In this document: positions 31,983 through 42,377 of the stretch, piece by piece
Layout of the letters: each line of letters opens with the position of its first letter
How positions within the stretch are numbered: position 1 is the first letter of the stretch
NCBI GenBank assembly: GCA_032718475.1
Contig: JAUCBJ010004968.1
Span: 1 to 53,820 of the forward strand
Direction of reading: 5' to 3'
DNA: 53,820 nt
DNA from: Nemertoderma westbladi
Lineage: Eukaryota; Xenacoelomorpha; Nemertodermatida; Nemertodermatidae
Translations under genes and position numbers: made by a program
The notes under the pieces: generated by a model
Databases searched by the model: none
Seen by the model: the letters and a program-made list of their open reading frames with translations, nothing else
Told to the model about the DNA's origin: nothing

Positions 31983-32373
31983 GGTACTACTACTACTACT
32001 ACTAGGATCGGCATGCTGCATTGCAGCTGCATTTTTAAGAATGCTGTGCCGGCTTGTCAACAAAATTGCACCGCCACAACTCCCTATCACCCATGACATT
32101 TGCTAGATCATCCGCATCTTTAAGGCCAGTGTCCTTTAAGATGCGTCTCACGAAAGTCATCGGCTGTCCACCATGCTTATTTACTCCATGAGGCCGCCAA
32201 AGCACAAGATTATGCACTGGCTGGTCCTCACGACGAAAGCAATATCCTGAAAAGCGGAGGCGGCTTTGTTCTAGTGTCAAGCTTGGGGGAACCAATGAGA
32301 CACCTGCAATGTTATTATAGTTTCTGGTTGGAGTTGTGTGCTTATATGCTATATAGTATACATATGATGCCAC
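31983..32373 (-). mobile_element. LINE-A 3' end: RT C-terminal domain and (TAG)n tail
   Basis: The minus-strand frame 32,373-32,035 contains AGVSLVPPSLTLEQSRLR, GYCFRREDQPVHNLVLW, PHGVNKHGGQPMTFVRR, ILKDTGLKDADDLANVMGD, and ends RELWRCNFVDKPAQHS, then stop. The 3' UTR is about 30 bp (GCAGCTGCAATGCAGCATG, CCGATCC) and then (TAG)6 at 31,987-32,004. This is the only place in the window with the true LINE-A C-terminus and tail. It is cut off upstream at about 32,373, a standard 5' truncation. Confidence 0.85.
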
Positions 32374-33394
32374 ATTACTCTCATATTGGTAGCGGGTAAG
32401 TCACTTGATTTGAGTGACCCTACCTGACCTACCACCGGTTTTGGTATGCTTCAGGTGGGGAAACTGATGCTCCATTCATCTAGAAAATCTGAAGAAATGA
32501 ATTTTATAAAAGATAAGTACTTTTTATAATTGCCAGGAAAATTTAGAATATTAAATTGTGATACTTTTGAACACACAGTATTTTTCCAAATAATTACAAT
32601 TATTGCAAAAACATTCTTAGTTTATATATACCCAACATGTTTTCGTTTAGAGTGGGAGTTTTAATTTAGTCCACAAAGTTCTTGCCTAGGGCATTACCTA
32701 ACATAGCTGAAGAATATTATGACTCATATATAACAAGAATGTATTAAGTACCTTTGCAGAATGTTCACTGTTCCTAGAGATAACATTCCTATGTACTCAC
32801 ATTTTCAATTAGTTCCACCCATATGCATTTATAAGGTCTTGCAAAAAATATCTTGCAATGGACATGTAAGCGAGAAGTCGCTTCTGCTGTGTAGGTCATG
32901 TATTTAGATACATTACATTTATGTATAGCGGTATTTACCGCACAAATATAGTAGTTCAGGTGCTTCACACCAACAGCTTATTTCCATTAATTACTAGGAG
33001 AATGTTGTGTTCGATGAACAGTAAGCATGTCAGTGGGCAGTTGATACCGTTATTTCATCACCATATGTGATTCTTCATTCCATCACGGTTGCTGATTGTA
33101 TGTACTGTACATTGTACAGTTTTCCCATAATTACACCCGTAAACCTTCAAGTTGTGGTATGTAGGGTAGGCAATATAACTGTAGAAAATTGATCCATCCA
33201 TGCTGCTGGATAACAACAACAAGCACATGATGAGTGTTAGAAGTGTCGAGAATAATAAGGAATAACGGGATTATTTTATACAAGTGTGCTGTCAGGTCAC
33301 AAAAGGTTAAAAATAAATTCGGATGGAGTGGCGAAACAGCGGAGGCAACCCTAAGGCAAAATTCTTTATAAGGGCACCACTCTTACATCCATGG
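32374..33394. other. No gene seen (32.4-33.4 kb)
   Basis: AT-rich with scattered short direct repeats. No frame, splice pair or RNA gene was recognised. Confidence 0.5.
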
Positions 33395-33515
33395 TTGAAT
33401 ACAACCACTATCTAACCCGATAGTTCACTCCGCGGGGAGAAGCCAAAGGTTCGAATTGAAGGAGGAATATCATTCTTAATGCTGGCAGCATTGCAGCATG
33501 CCGATTATAGAAATT
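33395..33515 (+). mobile_element. Possible SINE: B-box-like block plus short LINE-A-like tail
   Basis: AAGGTTCGAATTGAA at about 33,448 resembles a B box, and GCAGCATTGCAGCATGCCGAT at about 33,485 matches the terminal block of LINE-A and SINE-1. The A box is unclear (GATAGTTCACTCCGCGGG). A short SINE with a minimal LINE tail is one reading; chance is another. Confidence 0.4.
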
Positions 33516-33699
33516 AGAAAAGGAGGGCTAAGATTGGTTCAACTTAAACTTATTTACTCACAGCCTTGGTTGACTTGTGCAATAATTATTTTATTATTTT
33601 TATAATTCATATGCTTTTACAATGGGAATTTCAGCCAGAGCTAGACAAAATAACGTTCATCAAACCCTACCCTCATCTTCACCCTGGACAATAGTGTTA

Positions 33700-33925
33700 C
33701 TTCACCTGCTGACAATCTTCTGAGTCGAGAAATAGTTCCTTGGAGGTATCTCATTGGTCCTCCACCACTTTGCAGGACATAGATTTTGCCCTGAGGAATA
33801 CGCAAGATGGACAGCCCATGACTTTCGCGAAAATCATGGGGATATAGATGTTATTATGGTTGCGCACTTTTGTCGACAAGCTGGCGTAGCATTCATAATG
33901 CACGCTTTATCACAGTAAGCCAATT
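33700..33925 (+). mobile_element. LINE-A/SINE-1 3' tail fragment
   Basis: Diverged match to LINE-A C-terminal DNA: GATGGACAGCCCATGACTTTC, ATCATGGGG, TTTTGTCGACAAGCTGGCG, TAGCATTCATAATG. Upstream, CATTGGTCCTCC and GCAGGACATAG align loosely with the region preceding it in the 32-kb copy. No terminal CCGAT block or (TAG)n remains. Too decayed to tell LINE from SINE. Confidence 0.6.
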
Positions 33926-34570
33926 GTGTATTATATGGTGGTGGCTCAATTATATTTTATGCTCAACCTCACAACCCTACATCCCCCCTCCTCCCTTAAA
34001 ATCCCTAATAATAATTGTAACACGTTTGTCAAACCAACAAATGTACTACAGTGTGTTTGCCTGTAATAATTTCCACCCAAATGAAATGTGACAGTACAAT
34101 ATTGTTTTATTTACATAATAATGCATCATTCTGACATTTGTCATATCAAATAATTATTTGTCATCATTACTACAGTAGGCAGGAAATAATCACAGCATAA
34201 TCATTTTTCCATATAAATTGATTTTATGGTGAAGAATATTTATTTTTTAACCAAATACTACATTTAACAATCGTTCATTATTATCCTACATTTTTTAAAT
34301 AATATGCTGAAAGCTCGAGTAATATTTAAAATAATAAGGCTATAAAACATTGAATAACCTCGTTGTATTCACTACAGAACAGCACTATTTACTTCGATTC
34401 TAAATTGCTAAATAAGTACTTAAAGTATGGCGTGATCTCTGGAAAGCAATAACTTCCCAGTATGTAGTGTCTAGTATTACGGAAGCCCATAAGGGCCACA
34501 TTATATTAACTTCAAATCCAGTGGATTATCAGCAGTATAAAAGAGTGCGCATGAAAACGGACTTTTCATT
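33926..34570. other. No gene seen (33.9-34.6 kb)
   Basis: AT-rich sequence with no repeat or coding structure that I can support. Confidence 0.5.
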
Positions 34571-34820
34571 CAAATTTTGTAACCTTATATCTAAATCTAT
34601 CTTTGGCTACCTGCCATGAATCCGGAACACATGACCAATCCCACAAATTGCTGACATAATCTTAGTAACCAGCAATGTCTGAGTTTTGTGTGTCTTTATG
34701 AGCACGCAGGTCAGTCTTAATATTATCTGATACCTCCTCGAGTTTTACATGGTTGACTTCCATCACATTATTCTTTCATCCACGATAATTCGGGTAATTC
34801 CAATTAAAGAAGGGTTTGCT

Positions 34821-35200
34821 TCAAATAGTGTCATACCGAGATATCCGCATGTAATGTGTGTTCCAGTGCAGGGCATGATCAGAGAGTTGGTGATCTAGTA
34901 AAGGCGAGAAACATAACCAACCATATGAGTTGTCAGTGAATGTCAACCACGCCTCAATACGTTGGTTCCTACTAGACTTAACATATCGATGGGCTTTCTC
35001 GTGACCTCTAAAATGGCTCAGGGCTGCAGCCATGTTGACATTCTCAGTTCCGCGGTCCGTCTCGACACGCCATGGTACACCAAACTTAGAAACAGCACTA
35101 AGGTAATGGTCACAAATGGATCCTCCTCGCAGGATGCGAGGAGGATCTGTTAGAATACCAACTGTTCGAATAAACAGTGCAGACATCAACGATCAGTGAC
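34821..35200 (-). pseudogene. Integrase-core (DDE) domain fragment
   Basis: The minus-strand frame 35,189-34,821 contains HYLSAVSKFGVPWRVETDRG (Asp in T-D-R-G), GTENVNMAAALSHFRG, YVKSSRNQRIEAW (Glu in N-Q-R-I-E-x-W), and ends HWNTHYMRISRYDT. The T-D-x-G-x-E-N and N-Q-R-I-E-x-[WL]-W order is a well-known integrase-core family found as stand-alone or transposon-encoded proteins in fish and invertebrates. The N-terminal part, with the first Asp, is frame-shifted above 35,190. A perfect hairpin, GATCCTCCTCGCA-GGA-TGCGAGGAGGATC (35,119-35,147), overlaps residues DPPRILRGGS. I infer a dead copy. Confidence 0.65.
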
Positions 35201-35348
35201 GGAAGACGAGCATGCCAATAGGGAGTGTAACTCGTAAAAATACATTGAACACAAGAGTACTGTAGATCAAATAATAAACAGCAGAACGGTATGCTGTAGG
35301 CCAGAGGTTGGGGATGCGAGTGAGGCACGAGAAATGCAGGCCTCGCCT

Positions 35349-36955
35349 CTAAACCCAGAGACAGCAGCTTATGTACCGATAAACAGAAATATGTCTGGTA
35401 GGCCTATACCGGTACCGGCGGAACAGTAAAATCGCCCATTGGGGTTTAATCATAGAGTTGCGGTAGATAGAAATATTTCTTGTAATGTACCAGCTAGGCC
35501 TATTTACGATAACGTTACAGCAGGACAATATAATAATATAAATATGCAACAAATAAATAATTGTGGAAATGGAACAGAAATTCAGTACTATAATACTAAT
35601 GTAAATAATTTAGTTGAAAATCATTTACTGATACAAATAAAAATTCCACAATATAATTATAATCCCGCAAGGACAGTAGACACCGATGTATGGGAGGATG
35701 GTTTACTACTGATGAGATACCCGGTAAGGAGACAACAGGGGGCAGGCCAGCCATACAATGGGGCAGGGCTATGAAGGCAACTCATAAGGCAACATTAATT
35801 ACAATCCGATTACGAATGTGCAGAATAACCTCATGGAACAGCAGACCTTGGGAATATAAACGGACCTAAAGACCAGTATTGAGTTGCCAGCAGTTGTACC
35901 ATTCAAGTTCGATGGTAGTAGGAGGCCAGAGGAGTACATCCAGTTTAGAAGAATGTATAGTAACAAAATTTTAAGGAAGAATTTTAAGGAATATTTTCAA
36001 CTATTTCTGGCGGGACCAGCCTACAATATAGTGCGACAACACCAAAGCATGGAGGGAGGATTTCTTGCTGCATGGGATGCGTTAGATAGCAAATATGGAC
36101 ATCCAGCAAAAATAATATGGCAGACACTGAAAACAACATCAGTAGCGGATAGTCCAACTAATATAAAAACATTCACAAATAAAATAAAGAAAGCACTTAT
36201 TACACTAAAAGCACTTGAAACAACATAGAGTTGAACTCATCCCAGAATATACTTATGGTGGTTGAAGCACTACCAAAGTGGATTAGGAATAAGTGGAGAG
36301 AAGAAGCTTTCAAGATACGAGTGAATAAGGGAGCAGAACCGGGTCTGGAAGAATTATCAAAATTCATGAGTCACCAAGATGAAAGTAATAATGGACCCGA
36401 TATATGGGGAGGAAAATCTAACTAAACCCATGAAAACAGAATATAAACAACGAGTAGAACATAGAACAGGAAATCCAATGCTAAAGCAACAAGAATTACT
36501 TCCATATGCAAGTATACAGAGAGAAAGATACAAATCAGCATATCAAGGAAGGAACTTCAACAACAACCTCCAACTTAGAACGCAGGGAGAGGACCCGAAG
36601 AGAAGTAAACTAAACGTACAAAATACTAAATTCAAACGTACTAAATTCATGTACATTTGGAAAACCAGAAATGGGAAATGAACCAGATAATAACATAGGA
36701 ACTGCGATGGGAGAGGAAGGGAGCAAAGTGCAGTGTTACTCTGAGTAGTACCTGTGAGGATTCATGGTGTTGATAGTAGATAGATAGCGGCGCTGCCTTT
36801 ACACTTACTGAGAAATTAATAGTGGACAGGATAGGACTGATAAAGAGACCAGGGAATATGGCTGTGACAACCAAAGAGACCAGGGAATATGGCTGTGACA
36901 ACCATAACTACTAAGGATGAAGTAAATAAATTGGAGATGAGCTGTTGCAACTGTA
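35349..36955 (+). mobile_element. BEL/Pao-like gag-protease, broken
   Basis: Homologous to 49,947-51,531 (-). Pieces in order: an Asn-rich N-terminus (35,439-35,774); PFKFDGSRRPEEYIQFRRMY and GPAYNIVRQHQSMEGGF, AWDALDSKYGHPAKIIWQ (35,884-36,228), stop; LPKWIRNKWREEAF and KGAEPGLEELSKFMSH (to 36,425), frameshift; a basic region to 36,681; then a protease part, AFTLTEKLIVDRIGL and KRPGNMAVTTITTKDEV (to about 36,950), aligned with the minus copy's DSGAAFTLVENW; the catalytic DSG is destroyed here. YGxPxKI...and KWR are features of BEL/Pao gag (DUF1759-like) as I recall them. SINE-2 sequence follows at 36,960. Confidence 0.7.
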
Positions 36956-37314
36956 ATTAATAGTTGTACTCAATAGGGTTAATACTTTTTAAGTCAGTTC
37001 TGCGCTCCAACATTTATTCTATTTTTAACCGTGTACGTAAATCGAACAATGTTTTAGTTAGAGATTGCTACAATAAGTGTTGTGATTCTCTCAATTCTAA
37101 TTGAGCGTTGCAATATTTTGCTGGGTACGCCTTTGAGGTGATATTATGTAATGTTTGTAATCTATTACAATCAAATTGTGCTATATGTATGTAAAATATA
37201 TTTACAGTATAATTATGTACTATGGGCTGAGTTCCCGTCAATATAAAGTAAAGAAATAATGAAATTAAAGGTGTAATATTATGGGTTTGTTCAGAAGTGG
37301 AAAAAATGAGAAAG

Positions 37315-37412
37315 CGCGTCACCGGGGGTTGAACAAGTGCTATACATACATTTCAGCCTAACAGGCCTCATTAGTAGCGTTAACCAGCTCAGCCACTAGC
37401 CCTTGACACTCA
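37315..37412 (-). mobile_element. SINE-2 head (tRNA-derived), copy 1a
   Basis: On the minus strand: A box TAGTGGCTGAGCTGG, then TTAACGCTACTAATGAGGCC, then TGTTCAACCCCCGG (B box, first G lost). Length and box spacing fit a tRNA origin. A ~40-bp block (AAATTGGAGATGAGCTGTTG...) lies before this copy (36,925) and again before copy 1b (37,575), so the pair arose by local duplication. Confidence 0.75.
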
Positions 37413-37659
37413 CACTCCCACCTAATCCACTTCTCTTGGACGGGCAGTCTTAAGTTGCATATATTCTATCTCTAACAGTGGACCTACCAGCCTCAAGTAT
37501 GCTAGAGTGAAACAGGAGGGAAATACAAATAAATAAATATTCAGCTCGGGTATTGCTGCCATGTGATATTAATTAAATAAATTGGAGATGAGCTGTTGCA
37601 ACTATAATTAAAGGTGTTAAATTATGGGTTTGCTCAGAAGTGGAAAAAATGAGAAAGCG

Positions 37660-37755
37660 CATCACCGGGGTTGAACCAGCGCTGTACATACGTTTCAGCC
37701 TAACAGGCCTCATCTGTAGCGCTAACCAGCTCAGCCACTAGCCCCTGACACTCAC
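37660..37755 (-). mobile_element. SINE-2 head, copy 1b
   Basis: A box TAGTGGCTGAGCTGG and B box GGTTCAACCCCGG on the minus strand; this is closer to a tRNA than copy 1a. Same orientation as 1a, ~345 bp away. Confidence 0.75.
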
Positions 37756-38265
37756 ACTCCCACGTAATCCTTGATTTCTGCTGTGTATGTCTGTCATTCT
37801 GTCAGTAAATAGACCTAAACATGTATGTCTGCTATACCCTTAGTTGAATAAAGGAATCAGGAAGTATCTATACTTAACCCCTTATTATAAATCGCTCTCC
37901 CAAATGCCATCAAACACATACGTGGTAACATCAAACCATCGCGTTTATTTTAAGTCCGGAAATCCCAACTACCCTATGTTCTTTCGGGACAGAAACAATC
38001 CTTAGTGTATTTGAGAATAAAACGAAAGCTTACCAAGTGCAATTTAACTTGGTGTTGCTGGCCTGGACGGAAACCCAAGGATGTAGAACCATTGTCGCTT
38101 CCAAACTCTCGAGAATCCTCACCTCAAAGGGATGAGGGAAACTAGATCCCCTAAGCGCCAATGCTGCTATCTCTGGGGGTACTGCCGTTTTTCGGTTAAC
38201 TGCAGCACTTGTAGGTAATGGCAGAAAACAGCCTATAGACTTACTGGGTCACAGGTGTCCATTGT

Positions 38266-38421
38266 GATGTTAGGACAATTGCAACCTGGACAATTGTGAC
38301 CCGGTCAATTGCAACCCGGACCAATTGCGATCTGGACAATTGCGACCCATAATTTTTATTTAAAAACATGGGTCGCAATTGACCTGGTCGCAATTGTCCG
38401 GGTCGCAATTGTCCTGACTCC
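38266..38421. mobile_element. Fold-back mini-element, 156 bp, 9-bp flanking repeats (copy 1)
   Basis: Arms are built of ~15-bp direct repeats of GGACAATTGCGACCC type on the left and their inverse (GGGTCGCAATTGTCC) on the right, around a core ATAATTTTTATTTAAAAACA. GTCCATTGT flanks both ends (38,257-38,265 and 38,422-38,430). Arms made of short tandem units are a hallmark of Foldback elements, and 9-bp duplications are known for Foldback/Mutator-type elements. There is no coding capacity. It interrupts the Gypsy-like protease region. Confidence 0.8.
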
Positions 38422-38499
38422 GTCCATTGTTAACCCAGCGAGCATAAACAACTGGAACAAACCTCAACTAATCTTCACTCCTCTTCAGGGCAACCCTTA

Positions 38500-38690
38500 A
38501 CTGTATATGGAAAACTACTCCTCTGAATTTCTCAATTCCAACGAGATTTTACATGGTCATTTTATGTTGCAGATGTGAATGAAAATATACTTGGACTGGA
38601 TTTTTTTTACCCCATTACAATATGTTATTAGATTGAAAAGAAAACTGATAATTGATAGCAAAACTAATCTAACAAAACCCATACAACTAG
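38500..38690 (+). pseudogene. Gypsy-type protease C-terminal part
   Basis: QPLTVYGKLLL, a stop, ISQFQRDFTWSFYVADVNEN and ILGLDFF match the end of Gypsy (Ty3-like) proteases (T-Y-G ... F-x-W-x-F-x-x-A-D-V-x-x-x-I-L-G-x-D-F). The catalytic D-[ST]-G motif should lie upstream, where the fold-back element sits, and is not recognisable. The same part recurs at 41,590-41,790. Confidence 0.7.
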
Positions 38691-39596
38691 CTAGTACATC
38701 CAGTATCTCTGTACGTACATAAGGTCTCCGTTAAACATTCTGATTCTAAACTTAACGAACTACTCTACAAATTCAATGAGTTATTTGATGACCATGTAGA
38801 ACATACCAGTGTTCCACCACACGACACAGTTCATCGAATAGTCACTCAGTGTCAACCTATTTCGGCCAAACCTCGACTTCTAAGCGCTCCTAAGTTACAA
38901 ATAGCAAAACAGTATTTTGCTGATATGTTATCCAATGGAATATTTAGACCATCCAGCAGCCCTTGGTCATCACCATTACATATGGCTCCAAAGCCTCATG
39001 TGGAGAACCAATGGCACCCTTGTGGTGATTTTCGCACATTAAATCAGGCAACACAAACCAATAAGTATCCAATTCCTAATATACAATATTTCAATAATGA
39101 ACTGAAAGGCTGCACAATATTTAGCTCCATCGATCTTGTATCTGCTTACCACCAAATACCAGTAGCAGAATCTGACATTCCTAAAACTGCAGTAACCACG
39201 CCATTTGGCCTGTACGAGCTTTTGAGAATGCCTTATGGTTTAAAGGGAGCAGAACCGGGTCTGGAAGAATTATCAAAATTCATGAGTCACCAAGCAGAAG
39301 TAATAATGGACCCGATATATGGGGAGGAAAATCTAACTAAACCCATGAAAACAGAATATAAACAACGAGTAGAACATAGAACAGGAAATCCAATGCTAAA
39401 GCAACAAGAATTACTTCCATATGCAAGTATACAGAGAGAAGGATACAAATCAGCATATCAAGGAAGGAACTTCAACAACAACCTCCAACATAGAACGCAG
39501 GGAGAGGACCCGAAGAGAAGTAAACTAAACGTACAAAATACTAAATTCAAACGTACTAAATTCATGTACATTTGGAAAACCAGAAATGGGAAATGA
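38691..39596 (+). pseudogene. Chimeric ORF: Gypsy RT N-terminus fused in frame to gag
   Basis: An open frame with first ATG at 38,925. To 39,244 it is Gypsy-type RT: DSKLNELLYKFNELFDD, PHDTVHRI, KPRLLSAPKLQIAKQ, GIFRPSSSPWSSPLHM, HPCGDFRTLNQ, YPIPNIQ, FSSIDLVSAYHQIPV (first catalytic Asp), TPFGLYELLRMPYGLK. The next codons are GAEPGLEELSKFMSHQ, which is BEL-like gag as at 36,330. RT lacks the Y-x-D-D half, so it is inactive. The junction is the boundary of the tandem duplication and shares AAG(G). Whether the fusion is expressed is unknown; no promoter was seen. Confidence 0.85.
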
Positions 39597-40229
39597 ACCA
39601 GATAATAACATAGGAACTGCGATGGGAGAGGAAGGGAGCAAAGTGCAGTGTTACTCTGAGTAGTACCTGTGAGGATTCATGGTGTTGATAGTAGATAGAT
39701 AGCGGCGCTGCGTTTACACTTACTGAGAAATTAATAGTGGACAGGATAGGACTGATAAAGAGACCAGGGAATATGGCTGTGACAACCAAAGAGACCAGGG
39801 AATATGGCTGTGACAACCATAACTACTAAGGATGAAGTAAATAAATTGGACATGAGCTGTTGCAACTGTAATTAATAGTTGTACTCAATAGGGTTAATAC
39901 TTTTAAGTCAGTTCTGCGCTCCAACATTTATTCTATTTTTAACCGTGTACGTAAATCGAACAATGTTTTAGTTAGAGATTGCTACAATAAGTGTTGTGAT
40001 TCTCTCAATTCTAATTGAGCGTTGCAATATTTTGCTGGGTACGCCTTTGAGGTGATATTATGTAATGTTTGTAATCTATTACAATCAAATTGTGCTATAT
40101 GTATGTAAAATATATCTACAGTATAATTATGTACTATGGGCTGAGTTCCCATCAATATAAAGTAAAGAAATAAAGAAATTAAAGGTGTAATATTATGGGT
40201 TTGTTCAGAAGTGGAAAAAATGAGAAAGC

Positions 40230-40325
40230 GCGTCACCGGGGGTTGAACAAGTGCTATACATACGTTTCAGCCTAACAGGCCTCATTAGTAGCGCTAACCA
40301 GCTCAGCCACTAGCCCTTGACACTC
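40230..40325 (-). mobile_element. SINE-2 head, copy 2a
   Basis: The duplicate of copy 1a. It reads TTAGCGCTACTAATGAGGCC, keeping the tRNA-like TTAGCGC that copy 1a has as TTAACGC. Confidence 0.75.
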
Positions 40326-40572
40326 ACACTCCCACCTAATCCACTTCTATTGAACGGGCAGTCTTAAGTTGCATATATTCTATCTCTAACAGCGGACCTA
40401 CCAGCCTCAAGTATGCTAGATTGAAACAGGAGGGAAATACAAATAAATAAATATTCAGCTCGGGTATTGCTGCCATGTGATATTAATTAAAAAAATTGGA
40501 GATGAGCTGTTGCAACTATAATTAAAGGTGTTAAATTATGGGTTTGTTCAGAAGTGGAAAAAATGAGAAAGC

Positions 40573-40668
40573 GCGTCACCGGGGGTTGAACCAGCGCTAT
40601 ACATACGTTTCAGCCTAACAGGCCTCATCTGTAGCGCTAACCAGCTCAGCCACTAGCCCCTGACACTC
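40573..40668 (-). mobile_element. SINE-2 head, copy 2b
   Basis: The duplicate of copy 1b, with B box GGTTCAACCCCCGG and A box TAGTGGCTGAGCTGG. It is the most tRNA-like of the four. Confidence 0.75.
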
Positions 40669-41183
40669 ACACTCCCACATAATCCTTGATTTCTGCTGTG
40701 TATGTCTGTCATTCTGTCAGTAAATAGGCCTAAACATGTATGTCTGCTATACCCTTAGTTGAATAAAGGAATCAGGAAGTATCTATACTTAACGCCTTAT
40801 TATAAATCGCTCTCCCAAATGATGCCATCAAACACATACGCGGTAACATCAAACCATCGCGTTTATTTTAAGTCCGGAAATCCCAACTACCCTATGTTCT
40901 TTCGGGACAGAAACAATCCTTAGTGTATTTGAGAATAAAACGAAAGCTTACCAAGTGCAATTTAACTTGGTGTTGCTGGCCTGGACGGAAACCCAAGGAT
41001 GTAGAACCATTGTCGCTTCCAAACTCTCGAGAATCCTCACCTCAAAAGGATGAGGGAAACTAGATCCCCTAAGCGCCAATGCTGCTATCTCTGGGGGTAC
41101 TGCCGTTTTTCGGTTAACTGCAGCACTTGTAGGTAATGGCAGAAAACAGCCTATAGACTTACTGGGTCACAGGTGTCCATTGT

Positions 41184-41512
41184 GATGTTAGGACAATTAA
41201 GACCTGGACAATTGCGACCCGGTCAATTGCGACCCATGATTTTAGAAAAAATTTATGGGTCGCAATTGACTGGGTCGCAATTGTCCGGGTCGCAATTGTC
41301 CGGGTCGCAATTGTCCGGATCCAGATAAAAAGATGTAATGTATATCATTGATAAATATCATTGTATCATTGTATATCATTGACAATTGCGACCCGGGCAA
41401 TTGCGACCCTGACAATTGCGACCCTGACAATTGCGACCCATAATTTTTATTTAAAAACATGGGTCGCAATTGTCCAGGTCGCAATTGTCCAGGTCGCAAT
41501 TGTCCGGACTCC
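41184..41512. mobile_element. Fold-back mini-element, 329 bp, double hairpin (copy 2)
   Basis: Same site and same 9-bp flanks as copy 1 (GTCCATTGT at 41,175-41,183 and 41,513-41,521), but it holds two complete hairpins. The first is centred near 41,245 (core CATGATTTTAGAAAAAATTT) and the second near 41,450 (core ATAATTTTTATTTAAAAACA, as in copy 1). They are joined by an ATATCATTG-repeat spacer (41,335-41,385). One copy must have lost or gained a hairpin after the duplication. Confidence 0.8.
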
Positions 41513-41837
41513 GTCCATTGTTAACCCAGCGAGCATAAACACTCACACTTGGGAACAAACCTCAACTAATCTTCACTCCTCTTCAGGGCAACCCTTAACT
41601 GTATATGGAAAACTACTCCTCTAAATTTCTCAATTCCAACGAGATTTTACATGGACATTTTATGTTGCAGATGTGAATGAAAATATACTTGGACTGAATT
41701 TTTATACCCCATTACAATATGTTATTAGATTGAAAAGAAAACTGATAATTGATAGCAAAACTAATCTAACAAAACCCATACAACTAGCTAGTACATCCAG
41801 TATCTCTGTACGTACATAAGGTCTCCGTTAAACAAAA

Positions 41838-42377
41838 GGAGACCAAACATGCTGGTATCCAAACAAAACTGATTCCCATCTGGTAGAAAGCATCCAACGC
41901 AGAAGTACAATTTGGATATTAGGCAGTGATGAGTATACATACAAAGAAAGACTATTAAAACTAAATATACTCCCAATATCTTTATACCTCCAATTATGTG
42001 ACCTTCTAGCACTATCAAAAATAATAAATAATAAATATGACATCGACTGGACGCAGCACGTCAAAGTAAAGACGCACAATCGGGACAGGAATACTCGTAG
42101 TACAAATCACCTTACATTCGATATATCGCAACCACGGAAATGTATTTCGAAGCAAAATTTTTGGTTCCGTGCGCCGCTTCTAGCTAATCAGTTACCATCG
42201 CGAACTGAATTTTTTAACCATGTTGGACTAAAGGCTCGACTCCTAGACCTATTCTGGCGACACTTCCATAAACGATATGACGTAGATATCAACTGTACAT
42301 GGATATTAAACTGCGATTGTGTCCAAATGAATTGTAATTTGTGTCTTCCGAATCTTGATGACCTACTCAACCCATAA
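41838..42377 (+). pseudogene. LINE-D reverse transcriptase C-terminal domain (5'-truncated)
   Basis: An open frame of 180 codons without an ATG, ending TAA at 42,375. It contains CWYPNKTDSHLVESIQRRST, IWILGSDEYTYKERL, LNILPISLYLQLCDLLALSK, FWFRAPLLANQLPSRTEFFN, and a Cys/Trp-rich end (NCTWILNCDCVQMNCNLC). W-x-P-x-x-x-x-D-x-x-x-x-E-x-x-Q-R-R followed by Y-x-E-R-L-x-x-L-x-[IL]-L-P is the standard C-terminal thumb of CR1/L2-like RTs. It begins exactly where duplication copy 2 ends. The clean frame suggests a recent insertion. Confidence 0.75.

Larger units (their letters stand above)
36331..38736 (+). repeat. Tandem-duplicated segment, copy 1
   Basis: From AAGGGAGCAGAACC (gag) to GGTCTCCGTTAAAC this segment is repeated at 39,246-41,835 with very few differences outside the fold-back element. 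With the Gypsy RT that follows (to 39,244), the full repeat unit is about 2,914 bp. Copy 1 carries a one-base insertion (CCAAGATGAAAG for CCAAGCAGAAG) that breaks gag; copy 2 keeps the frame shared with the 51-kb homologue. Confidence 0.9.
39246..41835 (+). repeat. Tandem-duplicated segment, copy 2
   Basis: Repeats 36,331-38,736 (gag tail, protease remnant, SINE-2 pair, Gypsy protease, fold-back element). It diverges after GGTCTCCGTTAAAC, where LINE-D begins in place of RT. It is 184 bp longer than copy 1, mainly because the fold-back element is bigger. Confidence 0.9.

Noticed and set aside
36647-37322. Minus-strand 84-codon frames, repeated at 39,562-40,236
   Set aside because: Repeated because the DNA is duplicated; antisense to gag-protease and SINE-2 sequence, with no recognisable domain.
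37315-37412. tRNA gene with anticodon in the SINE-2 head
   Set aside because: Multiple diverged copies in a retroelement block; acceptor stem does not close.
35349-41835. A single intact LTR retrotransposon
   Set aside because: gag is BEL/Pao-like while RT is Gypsy-like, SINEs intervene, frames are broken, and no LTR pair was found.
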